Origin: Euborellia annulipes
Taxonomy: Eukaryota; Arthropoda; Insecta; Dermaptera; Anisolabididae
Assembly (NCBI GenBank): GCA_023213315.1
Contig: JAKCPI010015905.1
Span: 1-64,000 of the forward strand
Direction: 5' to 3'
Length of the DNA stretch: 64,000 nucleotides
Numbering within the stretch: the first letter of the stretch is position 1; every line of letters starts with the position of its first letter. The notes below the pieces were generated by a model, which worked only from the letters and a program-made list of their open reading frames with translations, did not search any database and was not told the origin of the DNA. This document shows positions 45,201 through 53,159 of the stretch, piece by piece. Both the position numbers and the translations under genes were made by a program.

Positions 45201-47847
45201 TCTTTCTCTTACCTTAGGCAATTAAAAGTTGTGTTCTGTGCTTGTTACACCAGATTTTTTGTATCGACATATATTTAGTTTCCCAATAGGTTTTACATTA
45301 AAATTTCTAGTCGGGTAAGTGCATAAAATGGAGGTTTTTTATTAACATTTAAGGCGCCGTTCACACTGGGGCGATATTATCGCTAGCAATTGTTGCTAAC
45401 GATATGTCGGAGCGACATATCGCAAGGGGGTTCACACTAGCGCGACAGTCGTATGCGATAAATAGGTGGTGAGAGGCTTGTTCTCTGTTTTCAGACATTG
45501 ATCAAGGGCAATGTGATTGTAATAATAATACCAAAAATGTAAAAAAAAGTTTCTGATTAAAAGGAATAAAATGAAAAATAAAGATTAAAATATTATAGGC
45601 CTATTTCTTTAATTTGAAGGAGGTTTATAGCTGAGTGTTGATAATCAAATAGGTAGAAAGAATGAGCAAAGCAGCTAGTTTATATTTCAATTTATTAATA
45701 AACCAGGGCCGACGTTTCGGTCACATATGGGACCATCTTCAGTTAATGTCTGAAAATATATAATCCTCGCCAAGTTATATTGGGCATACGCAATTGCACG
45801 TAGCTCAATCATGATAATGCGTCATGAATTAATGGCTCACCTGGCTGACGTGTGATGGCTCTTGGGGTCCCCTTTTTGGTCAGCCTTCCAATAGGATTAT
45901 GCCGGCCAGGCCGTGATGTCTCGCTTTTCGCTGCTAATGCCTATTAATTCTGTATTTGTATACTATTTGTGATATTTGTACACAATGAGGGGCTGAATAA
46001 GCCCTATGTACATCTAATTTTAATAAATAAATAAATAAATAAATAATGCCTCAAATTCTACTATTATTATTATTAGTGAAGTCATTCAATCTCTGTCCAT
46101 TGTATGATAATAATAAAATTTGAGGCTTTATCATGATTGAGCTACGTGGAATTGTGTATGCCCAATATCTTAGCGAGGATTATATATATTTTCAGACATT
46201 AACCTGGCCCTGAAGATGGTCCCATATGTGAATTTATTAATAAATTGAAATATAAACTAGCTACTTTGCTCATTCTTTCTACCTATTTGATTATTTCTTC
46301 AATATTTATGGAAAGAAGAATAAATTTATTTATAAAAATATTTATTTATTACACATCAATTTATTAAAAAAATTTGAATTTTTACTCTCAAAATTAGAAT
46401 ATTGTTTTTAACTTAGCTAAAGTTAGTAGTTTTTTAAGTTTAAAATATTTTTTATAATCTGAAAATAAGATTAAGGTAATATCATAAAATATTCAAAATT
46501 TAAATGTCAAAAAAATTTTATATAAAATAATTAATTACCTTATGAGTTTAAGATTTCATTTATTTTTATTTTTTTTTAAAGTTTTTAACTCCTTTTTAAG
46601 AAAATTGGCCGAGAATAAAGCTATCTAATATTTATATTTATTTTATTTATGAAATCTCCCTTAGTTGACATGTGTTTTCTCTTGGCTGCCATGTTTTAAT
46701 TTAATTTTATCGCGGCGATAGTCGCCCCGGGCGATAGCAAGCAGCAGCGATGCCGATATCTCGCGTGTCGCTGGGAGATATATCGCGCATGTGTGAACCC
46801 TTTTTATCGCCCCCATTCAAATTCCATTGAATCAGCTGGTGCAGGTCGCTCGCGACTATCGCTAGCAACAATCGCTAGCGATAATATCGCCCCAGTGTGA
46901 ACGGCCCCTAAGGGATTGAGGCAAATAAATTCAAAATAATAATATATAAGCCTATACCTAATTAATTATTTGTTGTTTAGGGCCGCCGTGTGTACTATCA
47001 TCGGATCGTAGCTGAGAGAGAGGATGGCAAGGACCTTATCACCGCTAAATGCATTCATGCTCCAATGATAGTCAATATGACATCATCGATTCGAGAACGT
47101 CGTAATGTTTTACCAGCTGGTTTTCAAGAGCCTGAGTAAGTACTTTCATTCTCTCTTATTTCAGAGTGAATATGAACTGTAAAAAAAGTAAAAATTATTT
47201 CCAAATTTTATAATATTAAATTTAAATTGTTCAATAATAATAATTGATTTAATAATTTTTGAGTATGTTTGTTGTTGGCGTTTCAAACATCCCATGACCC
47301 CTTTATCTCGAACCCAAGATCTCCAGGCTTTACGGGGCATCGTCTTATATTGCGGACCAGGCCGCCGAGACCTCGAATAGTAATTAAACCTATGAAGTCC
47401 TACTTGAAATAAATTCCATCCTTGAAATCGAACCTATTATTCAAGTTTATTCTAATATAAAAATACTTTTATTATTATTATCAGATAAAATTTTCATAAT
47501 TAATTTATATAATATTAATTATTGTTAGGTCTATACCTACACAATAAAATACAGTAAATGTTCTTTTATTTTTTTAATTTTTTCTTCATTTTATAAAGAA
47601 AACAATGCCCCCGAGTTTGGCGTAGTAGGTAGAGCGCCTCCCTCCTATACCAAACGTCGCGGGTTCGGACCCAGGCAGTCCGATGATTTTATTTAAGCCA
47701 TTTGGATACCAGATGGCTTAAATAGAAATGCCTGAACCCACAATTTATATATTAATCACAACGGTTATCGTCTAAAGTCTTAAATGGCCTGAGTTGCGAA
47801 AAGACTGTGTGAATGTGTGTGTGAGTGTGAATGAGAAAAGTGTGAAT

Positions 47848-47882
<35 letters not shown>

Positions 47883-50800
47883 GGATGCTAAAAAAAACCT
47901 TTCGAGATTAGAAAATTTTATCAACTCGGGCCGATAAATTTTTTTTGGCCTGTTTCTATCTTTTGGATCATTTTCTTGTTCTTAACATTACGAACAATTC
48001 TAGAATTTTTCCACATTTATAGCAGCCTTTTTTTTAAGCTTCAAGTGATTGACCTGTGTATGTATCCTCCTCTGACCAATAATAATTTTGGTTCAGTTGG
48101 TTTGGCTTGAGCCAGCGTATCTAATGTGCATGTTTATCACATAAACTGGCTCCAAATAATAGTCTTATTTTAATTTTGTTTTTCAAGAAATTTATATTTT
48201 TCAACTCAAACTAATATTAATATTTTTTTGATTTTTAGACAGAAAAAATATTTTTTCCACTAACAAGTTTAAAATATAAATTAAGCATATTTCTGCTTAA
48301 AAAACCGGTACAAGCTGTTTGAAAAAAATTAACATATGTAAAATTAATATATTATATCTTTTGATAAATATTTTAAATGCTATTATTTTATCAATAAACT
48401 TTGTCTAATAATATGGTAAATATTTTGTTTTAAGTTAGATAATAAGTTGACCTTGGCCTTCTCGCTATCTCATTCTAAGTGGCGGCAATTTTCAGCGATT
48501 TAGAGATCACCAAATCGTACACCACAAACGCCCCAGAGCCAATCCTCGGTGTTGCCGTTCGACAAAACGGCGAGGTGGTCACTGGAGAGCTTAATGTCAG
48601 CCCTGGAACTCCTCTCCAGATGGAGATCTTCCTCGATAAGGGAAGTGCTCCTGTTTACGGCCTCCTCGTCAGCTACATGCAAGTCTCAGATACGAAGAAC
48701 CAAGAGGAAACAATCATTTTCAATGGGTAATAGCCTCCAGTCTAATAATAGACTTTAACGTTTAAATTCCTTCTTTCATAAAATAATAACATTTAACTCT
48801 AGGCTATTTGTATCCTTTATAGTCTGCTTACTAGTATGCCTTAAGTATGAATTATTATGAGTCCTAATTTATATTGACCCTACCGTTGTTTTAATCAAAA
48901 TAACTAAAATATTTAAGAAACAATTTTACTAGTTACTTTATCCAAGTTTCAATATGTAAGTGGTTCGAAGTTTGTTAAGAATTGGTCCCTCGGAACATTT
49001 CCTCCAAATCATTTAATTCCCCCTTCCTTCTTCCCAAAACCGAGAAATACAAAACAATTACAGAGTGAAACCTCTATCCCGGACATCTAACAATTGTCAG
49101 ACAATAAAGCCAGTAGAATGTTCAGAAAGTCTCTAAAATCTCATATCAATGAAATATAACTTTTCTAACACTTCGATCTTGACTGCCAGCCCCTGGCGCG
49201 TAGGCCTCCATCCAGCCATGGTTAATTTCTCAGTCTAGAAACATTTTTTTCAAGTTTTTCCTAAATCGTTTATGTATTTATTTATTTAGATATAATTATC
49301 AGGGGCGTATATAGAAATTTTTTTTTTCGGGGGGGGGCCTTTCGGGGGAGGGGGGGGGCCTAAACTCAAAAATTTTTCTGCGAAAATTTTTTTTTTCTGG
49401 GGAACCAAAGTTTTCCGCCCTGCGAAAAATTTTAATTTCGCGAAACCAAAATTTTCCTCCGGGAAATTTTTCCCATTCGGTGAACATCATCCCTTCTTTA
49501 GGGACCAAAAATCCGCCCAACATCCCTCTTTCGAACCAAAATTTTCGTGCTGCGGGACCGACCAAACATTTCGGGGGGGGGGGGGGCGAGACCCATTATT
49601 GTCTCTATATCCCTATATATGTATATGCATTTGGAAAATTTCGGGAAGGGCCGGGCCCCTTCGCTCCCTCCCTTATATACGCCCCTAACAATTATATACC
49701 ATTGTTTCAAGGTCTTTTTGGCATCTAAGGCCATTTAGACCACATCCCTTCACTAAAATTGTTGATCTATCAATTTTTAGAATAAATCCGCTAATCGGAA
49801 ATGCTACTTTACATAATGTTTTTTCAAAAATTTTAAAAGTATAAGCCTAATGTTTTTTTATCATATAATGAATGATAAATTACAATATTTTAAAGAGTTT
49901 TTATTCTTGTCTTTTTTTTAAGTTTGAGTTTTTGAGATAATTTCGCTTTTTTAGTGTAGAAACTCGAGGGGAACTCATTTCTCACTTATTTGTTATGTCT
50001 TTTTCTATGGGCTCATAAATATAATTAATTTTTCTGAATTCACTTTCGTTTTAAGTAATAAAATCATAAATATACATTTTAATTATTAAAATAATGCATA
50101 TTCAATGAACAGATGGTTGCACAAGTCATCACCTCCAAATTATTTGTAATTTTAATTGGTGTCTTAACCTCATCTAAAAAAAAAAAATTAGCTTAACTGT
50201 AATTTAATTTGCTCTCTCTCTCTCTAGTAGCACTTTGAAAGCCCATTCAAATACGAATGAATACCAGGCGTACGTCCTCATTTTATGTTTTTTCAATATA
50301 ATTTATTTAATAATAATAATCCTTGTTATTCTATTGCAAATTAAGTGAGGTGAAAAGATTAAAGTTTCATAAATGGAATTTGATTAGCTTTGAGGTCGTC
50401 CGACAACAATCTTGTCATCTAATGGCTTTGTGTTTTTCAGCTGTTCCATTGACCCATATCTTTTTGAAAATTTCAACACGGTCGACGGGGATTTCCTTTC
50501 AGCAAAATTCCGTGCGTTCAAATTCCCTGAATCTACTTATGTGCAATTCCGAGGAACCGTTAATGTCTGTCTGGACAAATGCAAAGGGGTAAGTAGCCAT
50601 AAGGAATGTCTTTTTAATTTATATAAATTTGTAATTTGACTACTTTGCTGAAAGTTTGTGAATATAATATATAATTTTCTCTTCAAAATAATTAAAATTC
50701 AATTATAAAAAATAAATTTCAAAAATCACTTATTTTGGAATCCAAAATGTATGCCACATTATTTATAATATATTGATAAAAATTATAGATGTGTGAAATG

Positions 50801-53009
50801 GAGTCAGCCAAGGAAAATAAAAACAAATTTGTACTGTCTGCGTTTCGAGCGCTCGTCACGCTCTTCCTCGGGACAGACAGTCTAATGGGGTTGCAAGAAA
50901 ACAGTTCTGTAAACATTTAAAAGTCTGTTAGTAAACATCGCTTTGGGCTTTAAAATTATAGGCTGTTGTTAAAGCAACTTTAAAGGAACCGTTAACTATT
51001 CCCTACTGTTAAGATATATAGATAGATGCAAAACGATTGGGCCACCGAAAATGACAGCTTTCTATGTAGTTGGCCAAGTTGACCGCAAGGGCGCATTGTC
51101 AAATTGCATAATTTATAATAGTACCAAAATTATAAAATAAATAAAAATAGTAATTATATTTGTATTCTTTAAATTTTAATTGTTAATATTAGGTTACAAA
51201 ACAAAAAATATTTAAATATCGTAAAATAAAAATAATAAATACGTTGGTAGATCTGGCTGTCAGATGATAAATTATAAAGAAACTGGGAATATACTATAAC
51301 CTAACTTTTTCTCTTCATCGAATGAATATCTATAATAATTAATAATATGCGCTTAATACGTTTCAGAAACTAAAGAAAACTCAATTAAATTAAAGTATTT
51401 CTATCTTACCTCTCTCGCGTGATAATATAGTCACCAAATTCTTATTTATTTCAATGAAACTAATCAGGTTAGTGGATACTTTATAGTTTTAAGGTCCGAA
51501 TTTCAGCATTTAGTTTATTGACAGCTTTTACGAACCAATCACCTTTAAATACTTCTTGCAACCCAAAATTATTTAGCGGAAGGTTTAAACGACAAAAAGC
51601 GTTTAACGAACCGTTAAAACCGTTCTTGCAACCCGGCATAAGTGTTATTCGTTACAGATGGTAATAATTAGATTGTCATCTGTTACCATCTGTGACAATC
51701 TAATTATTACCATCTGCAACAATTGACACTTCGACTGTCCCGAGGAGAGCGCGACGAGCGCTCGAAACGTCGACAGTACAAATTTATTTTTATTTTCTTG
51801 GCTGACTCCATTCCTTACATCTATATTTAATACTCACAGCCAGTATAATAATTATTGATAATAATATTATTCATTAATTTATTATTATTGTTACTAATGA
51901 CACCTGATTCAATTTTAGATGGAGTGCAAGAATGGACAGATCGGTTTTGGACGTCGACGACGGGAAGTGACACCAAACCAAGATGAAAATAAACTCTTCG
52001 AAGTGGCAATGTCAACTCTTTTCCGTATTAAATTCTTACAAGACGACTCGGAAAATAGTAAGAAAAAGAAACCAAACAAAAAAGTCGAAAAAATATAATT
52101 ATGTTGAAAATAATATTCAATAACAACAATAGCATATTGATATAGCGATTATGAACCTGCAGCCTGAGGGCCTTATATGAACCATCTCGTATTTATATGA
52201 GGCTTGAAACGCGATTTTGAGTATAATTTAAAAAAACATGACTTTTGGACAAACAGACACGTGAGTCCGCTGTCTGCCCCTGCAGTGATTTTGTATGCAA
52301 CTGGCAGTGCATGCTTTTTCAACAATTGAATTAAGTTTAAAAAAAAATACGAATTTTTTTTTTTTAATTTCTATTGATTTAATTTTGCAGAGAGAAAAAA
52401 AAATAAATTTATTAAAAAAATTTTTGAAAACCAATGTATATATTTTTAGACAGACATTTACCCATTTGTTAACTCAAAATTTTTCTCTTTTTTTGTGATA
52501 TAATATTATTAAAAACAGCAAATTTTGAATTCAATGCTTCATAATTTATCAAAGTCAACTTCTATATCCTTAGATATTTAAAATATCTAATAGGCCTTAG
52601 AAATCAAAAATAGTTTTAAAGACGGCTAAGAAATTAAACATATATGCCTGAAAGTTGAAAGTAAGCCTGTATTAATATATTAATCTTTATAATAGGATTA
52701 TAATAATAAGATACTCAATATATTTATTATTTTTTAGGTAAAATTCACATTATTGGAACACGACGACGAGCAAACGAGACATTTACAAACGAAGCGGATA
52801 ACAATCAAATCAGATCGACTAAAGAACACGAATTGCAGATTGCCGAAATTCAAGAGGAAATCATCGACGTGGAGTTGATGAGGAACCGAGCGGCTTCAAC
52901 TTCCACTTCTTGCAATAGCTTCCTCGCTTGGGCTGTATCCTCAGCTCCAGGGCTTATTGCCGTTCTATTAGTTGGATCTGTCCTCAGTTCACATTCACAC
53001 TTGTCTTAA
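30122..53009 (+). CDS. ZP-domain membrane protein (cuticlin-like), 7 exons, 5'-incomplete
   Basis: Seven exons (30122-30223, 30942-31045, 46981-47135, 48496-48726, 50441-50588, 51919-52057, 52738-53009) join in one frame: 382 residues plus stop, all splice phases matching (1,0,2,2,0,1). Residues ~1-100 are ZP-N with its four cysteines (6, 37, 58, 92). About 125-255 is ZP-C with cysteines 198, 240, 244 and 249. GRRRRE (257-262) is a consensus furin site directly after ZP-C. A C-terminal hydrophobic segment (~354-375) anchors it. ZP proteins of this layout polymerise in the apical extracellular matrix and shape arthropod cuticle; the exact orthologue (dusky, miniature, trynity or other group) cannot be settled by eye. 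The signal peptide is missing, so at least one exon lies upstream. An unusual 15.9-kb intron 2 is filled with transposons. Confidence 0.93.
30942..31045 (+). CDS. ZP gene exon b
   Basis: Acceptor TTTTTGCTCTAG, donor CACG|GTAAAA. Encodes DVACKPKMEGN and LVDIYKCGVTR, giving ZP-N cysteines 2 and 3. Ends in phase 0 before the 15.9-kb intron. Confidence 0.9.
31270..32020. repeat. Two diverged pieces of the hairpin repeat family in intron 2
   Basis: 31280-31560 and 31690-32010 retain AATTGATTTTT, GAGTTATTTAATTTAATCC and AAATCAATTATTTTTTAGATAC signatures in opposite orientations. Strongly decayed. Confidence 0.5.
32452..34020. mobile_element. Element with short inverted ends around a tandem array
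   Basis: AACGTGACAACGTCTT at 32457-32472 is inverted at 34000-34015 (AAGACGTTGTCACGT). Between them lies the 336-bp tandem array. The inverted match is only ~20 bp and the outer sequence differs, so whether this is one transposon (for example a Helitron- or Maverick-related non-autonomous unit) is open. Lies inside ZP intron 2. Confidence 0.5.
32651..33817. repeat. Tandem array, ~3.5 copies of a 336-338-bp unit
   Basis: AAAAAATGAGGTTTTTCGAG starts at 32651, 32989, 33325 and 33661 (periods 338, 336, 336); the fourth copy stops after ~155 bp. Units are >95% alike by eye. Each contains ATGACGTCAT and TTTCGAAAAACGAAA palindromes. Satellite-like, no coding potential. Confidence 0.93.
34137..34410 (+). 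mobile_element. SINE-1, full length, 12-bp TSD
   Basis: Head GGAGTAGTTGGTAGCGTGTC and GGGTTCGGACCCC, body, tail and 20-nt poly-A. Perfect TSD CATTGAAAATGA at 34125-34136 and 34411-34422. Lies in ZP intron 2. Confidence 0.93.
34820..35122 (-). mobile_element. SINE-1, full length, minus strand
   Basis: Inverted with respect to the copy at 34137. Flanks ACGTTTAATGTT (34808-34819) and ACGTTTGATGTT (35123-35134), 11/12 TSD. The tail is a degraded T-rich run with interruptions. Confidence 0.88.
35268..35307 (+). ncRNA. Hammerhead-like motif in a Penelope-type end
   Basis: GTC, CTGAAAA (core with G to A change), T, stem II GGGAGC/GCTCCC (perfect six pairs), GAAACGTC, GATG. The last core-1 base change predicts loss of cleavage. 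A ~60-nt tail with TTGGCTGCC follows, as in the copies at 6.2 and 41.2 kb. The MITE at 35347 has inserted in that tail. Confidence 0.5.
35347..35535. mobile_element. hAT-type MITE, family CAGGGCCGGA
   Basis: 189 bp, ends CAGGGCCGGATCTAGGAG / CTAGTTCCGGCCCTG, perfect 8-bp TSD GCTGCCTT (35339-35346; 35536-35543). Interior is the inverse of 27064-27258. Confidence 0.93.
35895..36325 (-). repeat. SINE-3-like repeat body
   Basis: Aligns through most of its length with 11155-11575 (ATTTGAAATTCCTATCGGG, TGGCCGTAGCCATCTACCG, GAGTTGCCTGG, TTCCAATCCAGTG). The tRNA-like head is missing here. Confidence 0.6.
37150..38030. repeat. Large imperfect foldback in ZP intron 2
   Basis: Arms of about 400 nt (37160-37560 and 37620-38020) are diverged reverse complements. 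Anchors: TTTTGCTCCATCAGCTCTAG at ~37181 with CTAGAGCTGATGGAGCAAAA near 37971, and CCAATCGTAGGCGGTTTAGTG with its counterpart CTAAACCACCTCCGATTGG. The centre is a T run (37592-37610). No TSD was identified. Older than the 18.5-kb palindrome. Confidence 0.75.
38061..38225 (-). mobile_element. SINE-1, 5'-truncated
   Basis: T run, SINE-1 tail (CAGTCTTTTCGGCAACTTAGG) and the TTTGGTATCCAAATGGCTTAAAT block; the tRNA-like head is absent. Confidence 0.85.
38226..41230. other. ZP intron 2, no element identified with confidence
   Basis: AT-rich. Contains four near-copies of TTAATAAAAT at 39459-39493, a SINE-2-tail scrap at 39275-39305 and a weak GAAACG-type Penelope scrap at 39630-39690. No exon recognised. 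Confidence 0.45.
41238..41278 (+). ncRNA. Hammerhead-like motif in a Penelope-type end
   Basis: TGTC, exact core CTGATGA (41242-41248), an irregular stem II (TGC/GCA with flanking G-C and one mismatch), GAAA (41267-41270), CGTC, then GACA closing stem I. A ~65-nt tail with AGCTGCC and CATCCTC follows to ~41345. Both conserved cores are intact, but the stem II irregularity lowers confidence in activity. Confidence 0.6.
41720..42065 (+). repeat. Penelope-end-like repeat with internal duplication
   Basis: AAGCCTACGAAACGT...GGCCTATTCATTTGTT occurs twice (41757-41857 and 41876-41967). It is the counterpart of 7780-8095 in the other orientation. The minus strand at 42058-42035 reads CTGATGA...GTGGC GAAA, a hammerhead-like spacing but with a poor stem II. 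Confidence 0.55.
42185..42330 (+). repeat. Repeat shared with 56555-56660
   Basis: TGCGGGGTCGGCGGACC and CGCCCTTATTATTCC match the minus strand of 56590-56650. GC-rich relative to its surroundings. Class unknown. Confidence 0.55.
42922..43170. mobile_element. hAT-type MITE, family CAGTGGCGGATTAA
   Basis: 249 bp, ends CAGTGGCGGATTAATG / TTTAATCCGCCCCTG, perfect 8-bp TSD TGTTTAAG (42914-42921; 43171-43178). Interior includes a SINE-2 tail piece (GGGCATCTATGGCCATTTAGA) and G/C runs at 43124-43156. Confidence 0.9.
43171..45167. other. ZP intron 2, no element identified
   Basis: AT-rich with homopolymers (T run 43289-43313). A SINE-2-tail scrap at 43985-44045. No exon recognised. Confidence 0.45.
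45168..45295 (+). mobile_element. Hairpin repeat family, short copy
   Basis: AAAAAATCTGGTGTGATGATCGCACAGCAC ... GTTACACCAGATTTTTT hairpin plus GTATCGACATATATTTAGTTTCC, then the similarity ends, as in 6591-6725. The sequence lies 58 bp before the Harbinger-like element. Confidence 0.8.
45704..45748 (-). ncRNA. Hammerhead-like motif, minus strand
   Basis: Minus strand: CTGAAGA (45742-45736), T, stem II GGTC/GACC with an 8-nt loop, GAAA (45718-45715), CGTC, GGCCC. The stem I 5' strand expected before the core is deleted here but survives in the opposite arm (GGCC before CTGAAGA at ~46208). Core residues are intact, stem I is not. Confidence 0.5.
45821..46042 (+). mobile_element. LINE 3' end with (AAAT)n tail
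   Basis: 222 bp ending GGGGCTGAATAAGCCC ... (AATA)n at 46020-46042, flanked by ATAATGC (45814-45820; 46043-46049). Inserted into the Penelope-type loop, so it is the youngest layer of this nest. No usable coding sequence. Confidence 0.7.
46981..47135 (+). CDS. ZP gene exon c
   Basis: Acceptor TTGTTGTTTAG, donor CCTGA|GTAAGT. Encodes GRRVYYHRIVAERED and TAKCIHAPMIV (ZP-N cysteine 4). The acceptor is only 72 bp downstream of the end of a Harbinger-like element. Confidence 0.93.
47607..47879 (+). mobile_element. SINE-1, full length, in ZP intron 3
   Basis: Head TGGCGTAGTAGGTAGAGCGCC and GGGTTCGGACCC, body with GTTATCGTCTAAAGTC, tail and 28-nt poly-A. TSD not clear. Confidence 0.9.
48496..48726 (+). 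CDS. ZP gene exon d
   Basis: Acceptor AATTTTCAG at 48495 chosen because it restores the frame exactly (GA + C). Donor ATGG|GTAATA. Encodes DLEITKSYTTNAPEP through YMQVSDTKNQEETIIFN, the linker and first half of ZP-C. An in-frame GTG upstream at 48479 is intron sequence. Confidence 0.92.
49300..49687. mobile_element. hAT-type MITE, family CAGGGGCGTATATA, long copy
   Basis: 388 bp, ends CAGGGGCGTATATAG / TATATACGCCCCTA, flanks ATAATTAT and ACAATTAT (7/8 TSD). Larger than the 244-264-bp relatives because of extra internal TTCCG/TTTTCGCG-rich units. Lies in ZP intron 4. Confidence 0.85.
50441..50588 (+). CDS. ZP gene exon e
   Basis: Acceptor GTTTTTCAG, donor AAGGG|GTAAGT. Encodes CSIDPYLFENFNT and FRGTVNVCLDKCKG, with three ZP-C cysteines. 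Ends in phase 0. Confidence 0.93.
50834..50876 (-). ncRNA. Hammerhead-like motif, minus strand (left arm)
   Basis: Minus strand: CTGTC, CCGAGGA, AGAGCGT...AGCGCTC stem II, GAAA (50846-50843), CGCA, GACAG. Stem I pairs perfectly. The core has C for U at its second base and the cleavage-site trinucleotide differs from the right arm (CGCA against CGTC), so it is probably inactive. Confidence 0.5.
51655..51716. repeat. Perfect 24-bp hairpin
   Basis: CAGATGGTAATAATTAGATT... (51655-51678) is perfectly complementary to 51693-51716, with a 14-nt loop. It sits 17 bp before the hammerhead-like motif at 51734 inside the same inverted-repeat element. Confidence 0.85.
51734..51777 (+). ncRNA. Hammerhead-like motif (right arm), fully paired stems
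   Basis: ACTGTC (51734-51739), CCGAGGA, stem II GAGCGC/GCGCTC with loop GACGA, GAAA (51764-51767), CGTC, GACAGT (51772-51777). Stems I and II are perfect, and ACGT between GAAA and stem I is self-complementary, as in dimer-type minimal stem III hammerheads. The core is CCGAGGA rather than CUGANGA, a U-to-C change shared with the left arm, so either the motif is dead or a variant. Confidence 0.6.
51919..52057 (+). CDS. ZP gene exon f (furin site)
   Basis: Acceptor TCAATTTTAG, donor AAATA|GTAAGA. Encodes MECKNGQIGFGRRRREV, holding the last ZP-C cysteine and the polybasic cleavage site, then an acidic stretch. The acceptor lies ~88 bp after a Penelope-type inverted repeat in intron 5. Confidence 0.92.
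52738..53009 (+). CDS. ZP gene terminal exon (stalk and membrane segment)
   Basis: Acceptor ATTTTTTAG. Encodes a charged, possibly coiled stalk (KEHELQIAEIQEEIIDVELM), a Ser/Thr stretch with one Cys, and the hydrophobic segment WAVSSAPGLIAVLLVGSVL, then HSHLS and TAA at 53007-53009. The cytoplasmic tail is very short. A second RRR (residues 301-303) lies near the exon start. Confidence 0.92.
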
Positions 53010-53150
53010 ATCATTCAACAATGCGAATATCAAAATTCATACAGTTTATTCATCTTTCCTCACTAATTATTTTTGAAAATATCTTGTTTTTAATGATTTA
53101 GTAATATAATAAATTAGTAAAAATTCTTGACGATAAATCAACATTAAAAA

Positions 53151-53156
53151 AATAAA
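53151..53156 (+). promoter_or_regulatory. Candidate polyadenylation signal of the ZP gene
   Basis: AATAAA 142 nt after the stop codon. Several AT-rich near-matches nearby, so the true cleavage site is uncertain. Confidence 0.45.
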
Positions 53157-53159
53157 TTA

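Larger units (their letters stand above)
45641..46294. mobile_element. Penelope-type inverted repeat nested in the Harbinger-like element
   Basis: Left arm 45641-~45836 and right arm ~46108-46294 are reverse complements (ATAATCAAATAGGTAGAAAG outermost). A GGCCCTGAAGATGGTCCCATATGTG block near the middle of each arm is part of a hammerhead-like motif. The right arm lacks the ACCGAAACGTCGG half. Inverted terminal duplications are known in Penelope-like elements. Confidence 0.75.
45353..46908. mobile_element. PIF/Harbinger-like non-autonomous element with nested insertions
   Basis: Inverted ends: left GGCGCCGTTCACACTGGGGC, right (reverse) GGGGCCGTTCACACTGGGGC, similarity continuing for ~55 bp through GATATTATCGCTAGC. 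Both sides abut TAA (45350-45352; 46909-46911). A 3-bp TWA target and G-rich TIR fit PIF/Harbinger. The 1556-bp element encodes no transposase. It holds a Penelope-type inverted repeat (45641-46294), which in turn holds a LINE 3' end (45821-46042). Its right end is 72 bp from ZP exon c. Confidence 0.82.
50789..51830. mobile_element. Penelope-type inverted repeat in ZP intron 5
   Basis: Left arm 50789-~50886 and right arm ~51730-51830 are reverse complements starting ATAGATGTG / TACATCTAT and continuing through TGGAGTCAGCCAAG and the hammerhead-like block. The ~840-bp interior has no coding sequence recognisable as Penelope protein. Arms near-identical enough to pair in the pre-mRNA. Confidence 0.75.

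Noticed and set aside
48479..48495. GTG start for a separate 83-aa gene at exon d
   Set aside because: The segment before 48496 is intron; the acceptor at 48495 restores the ZP reading frame exactly.
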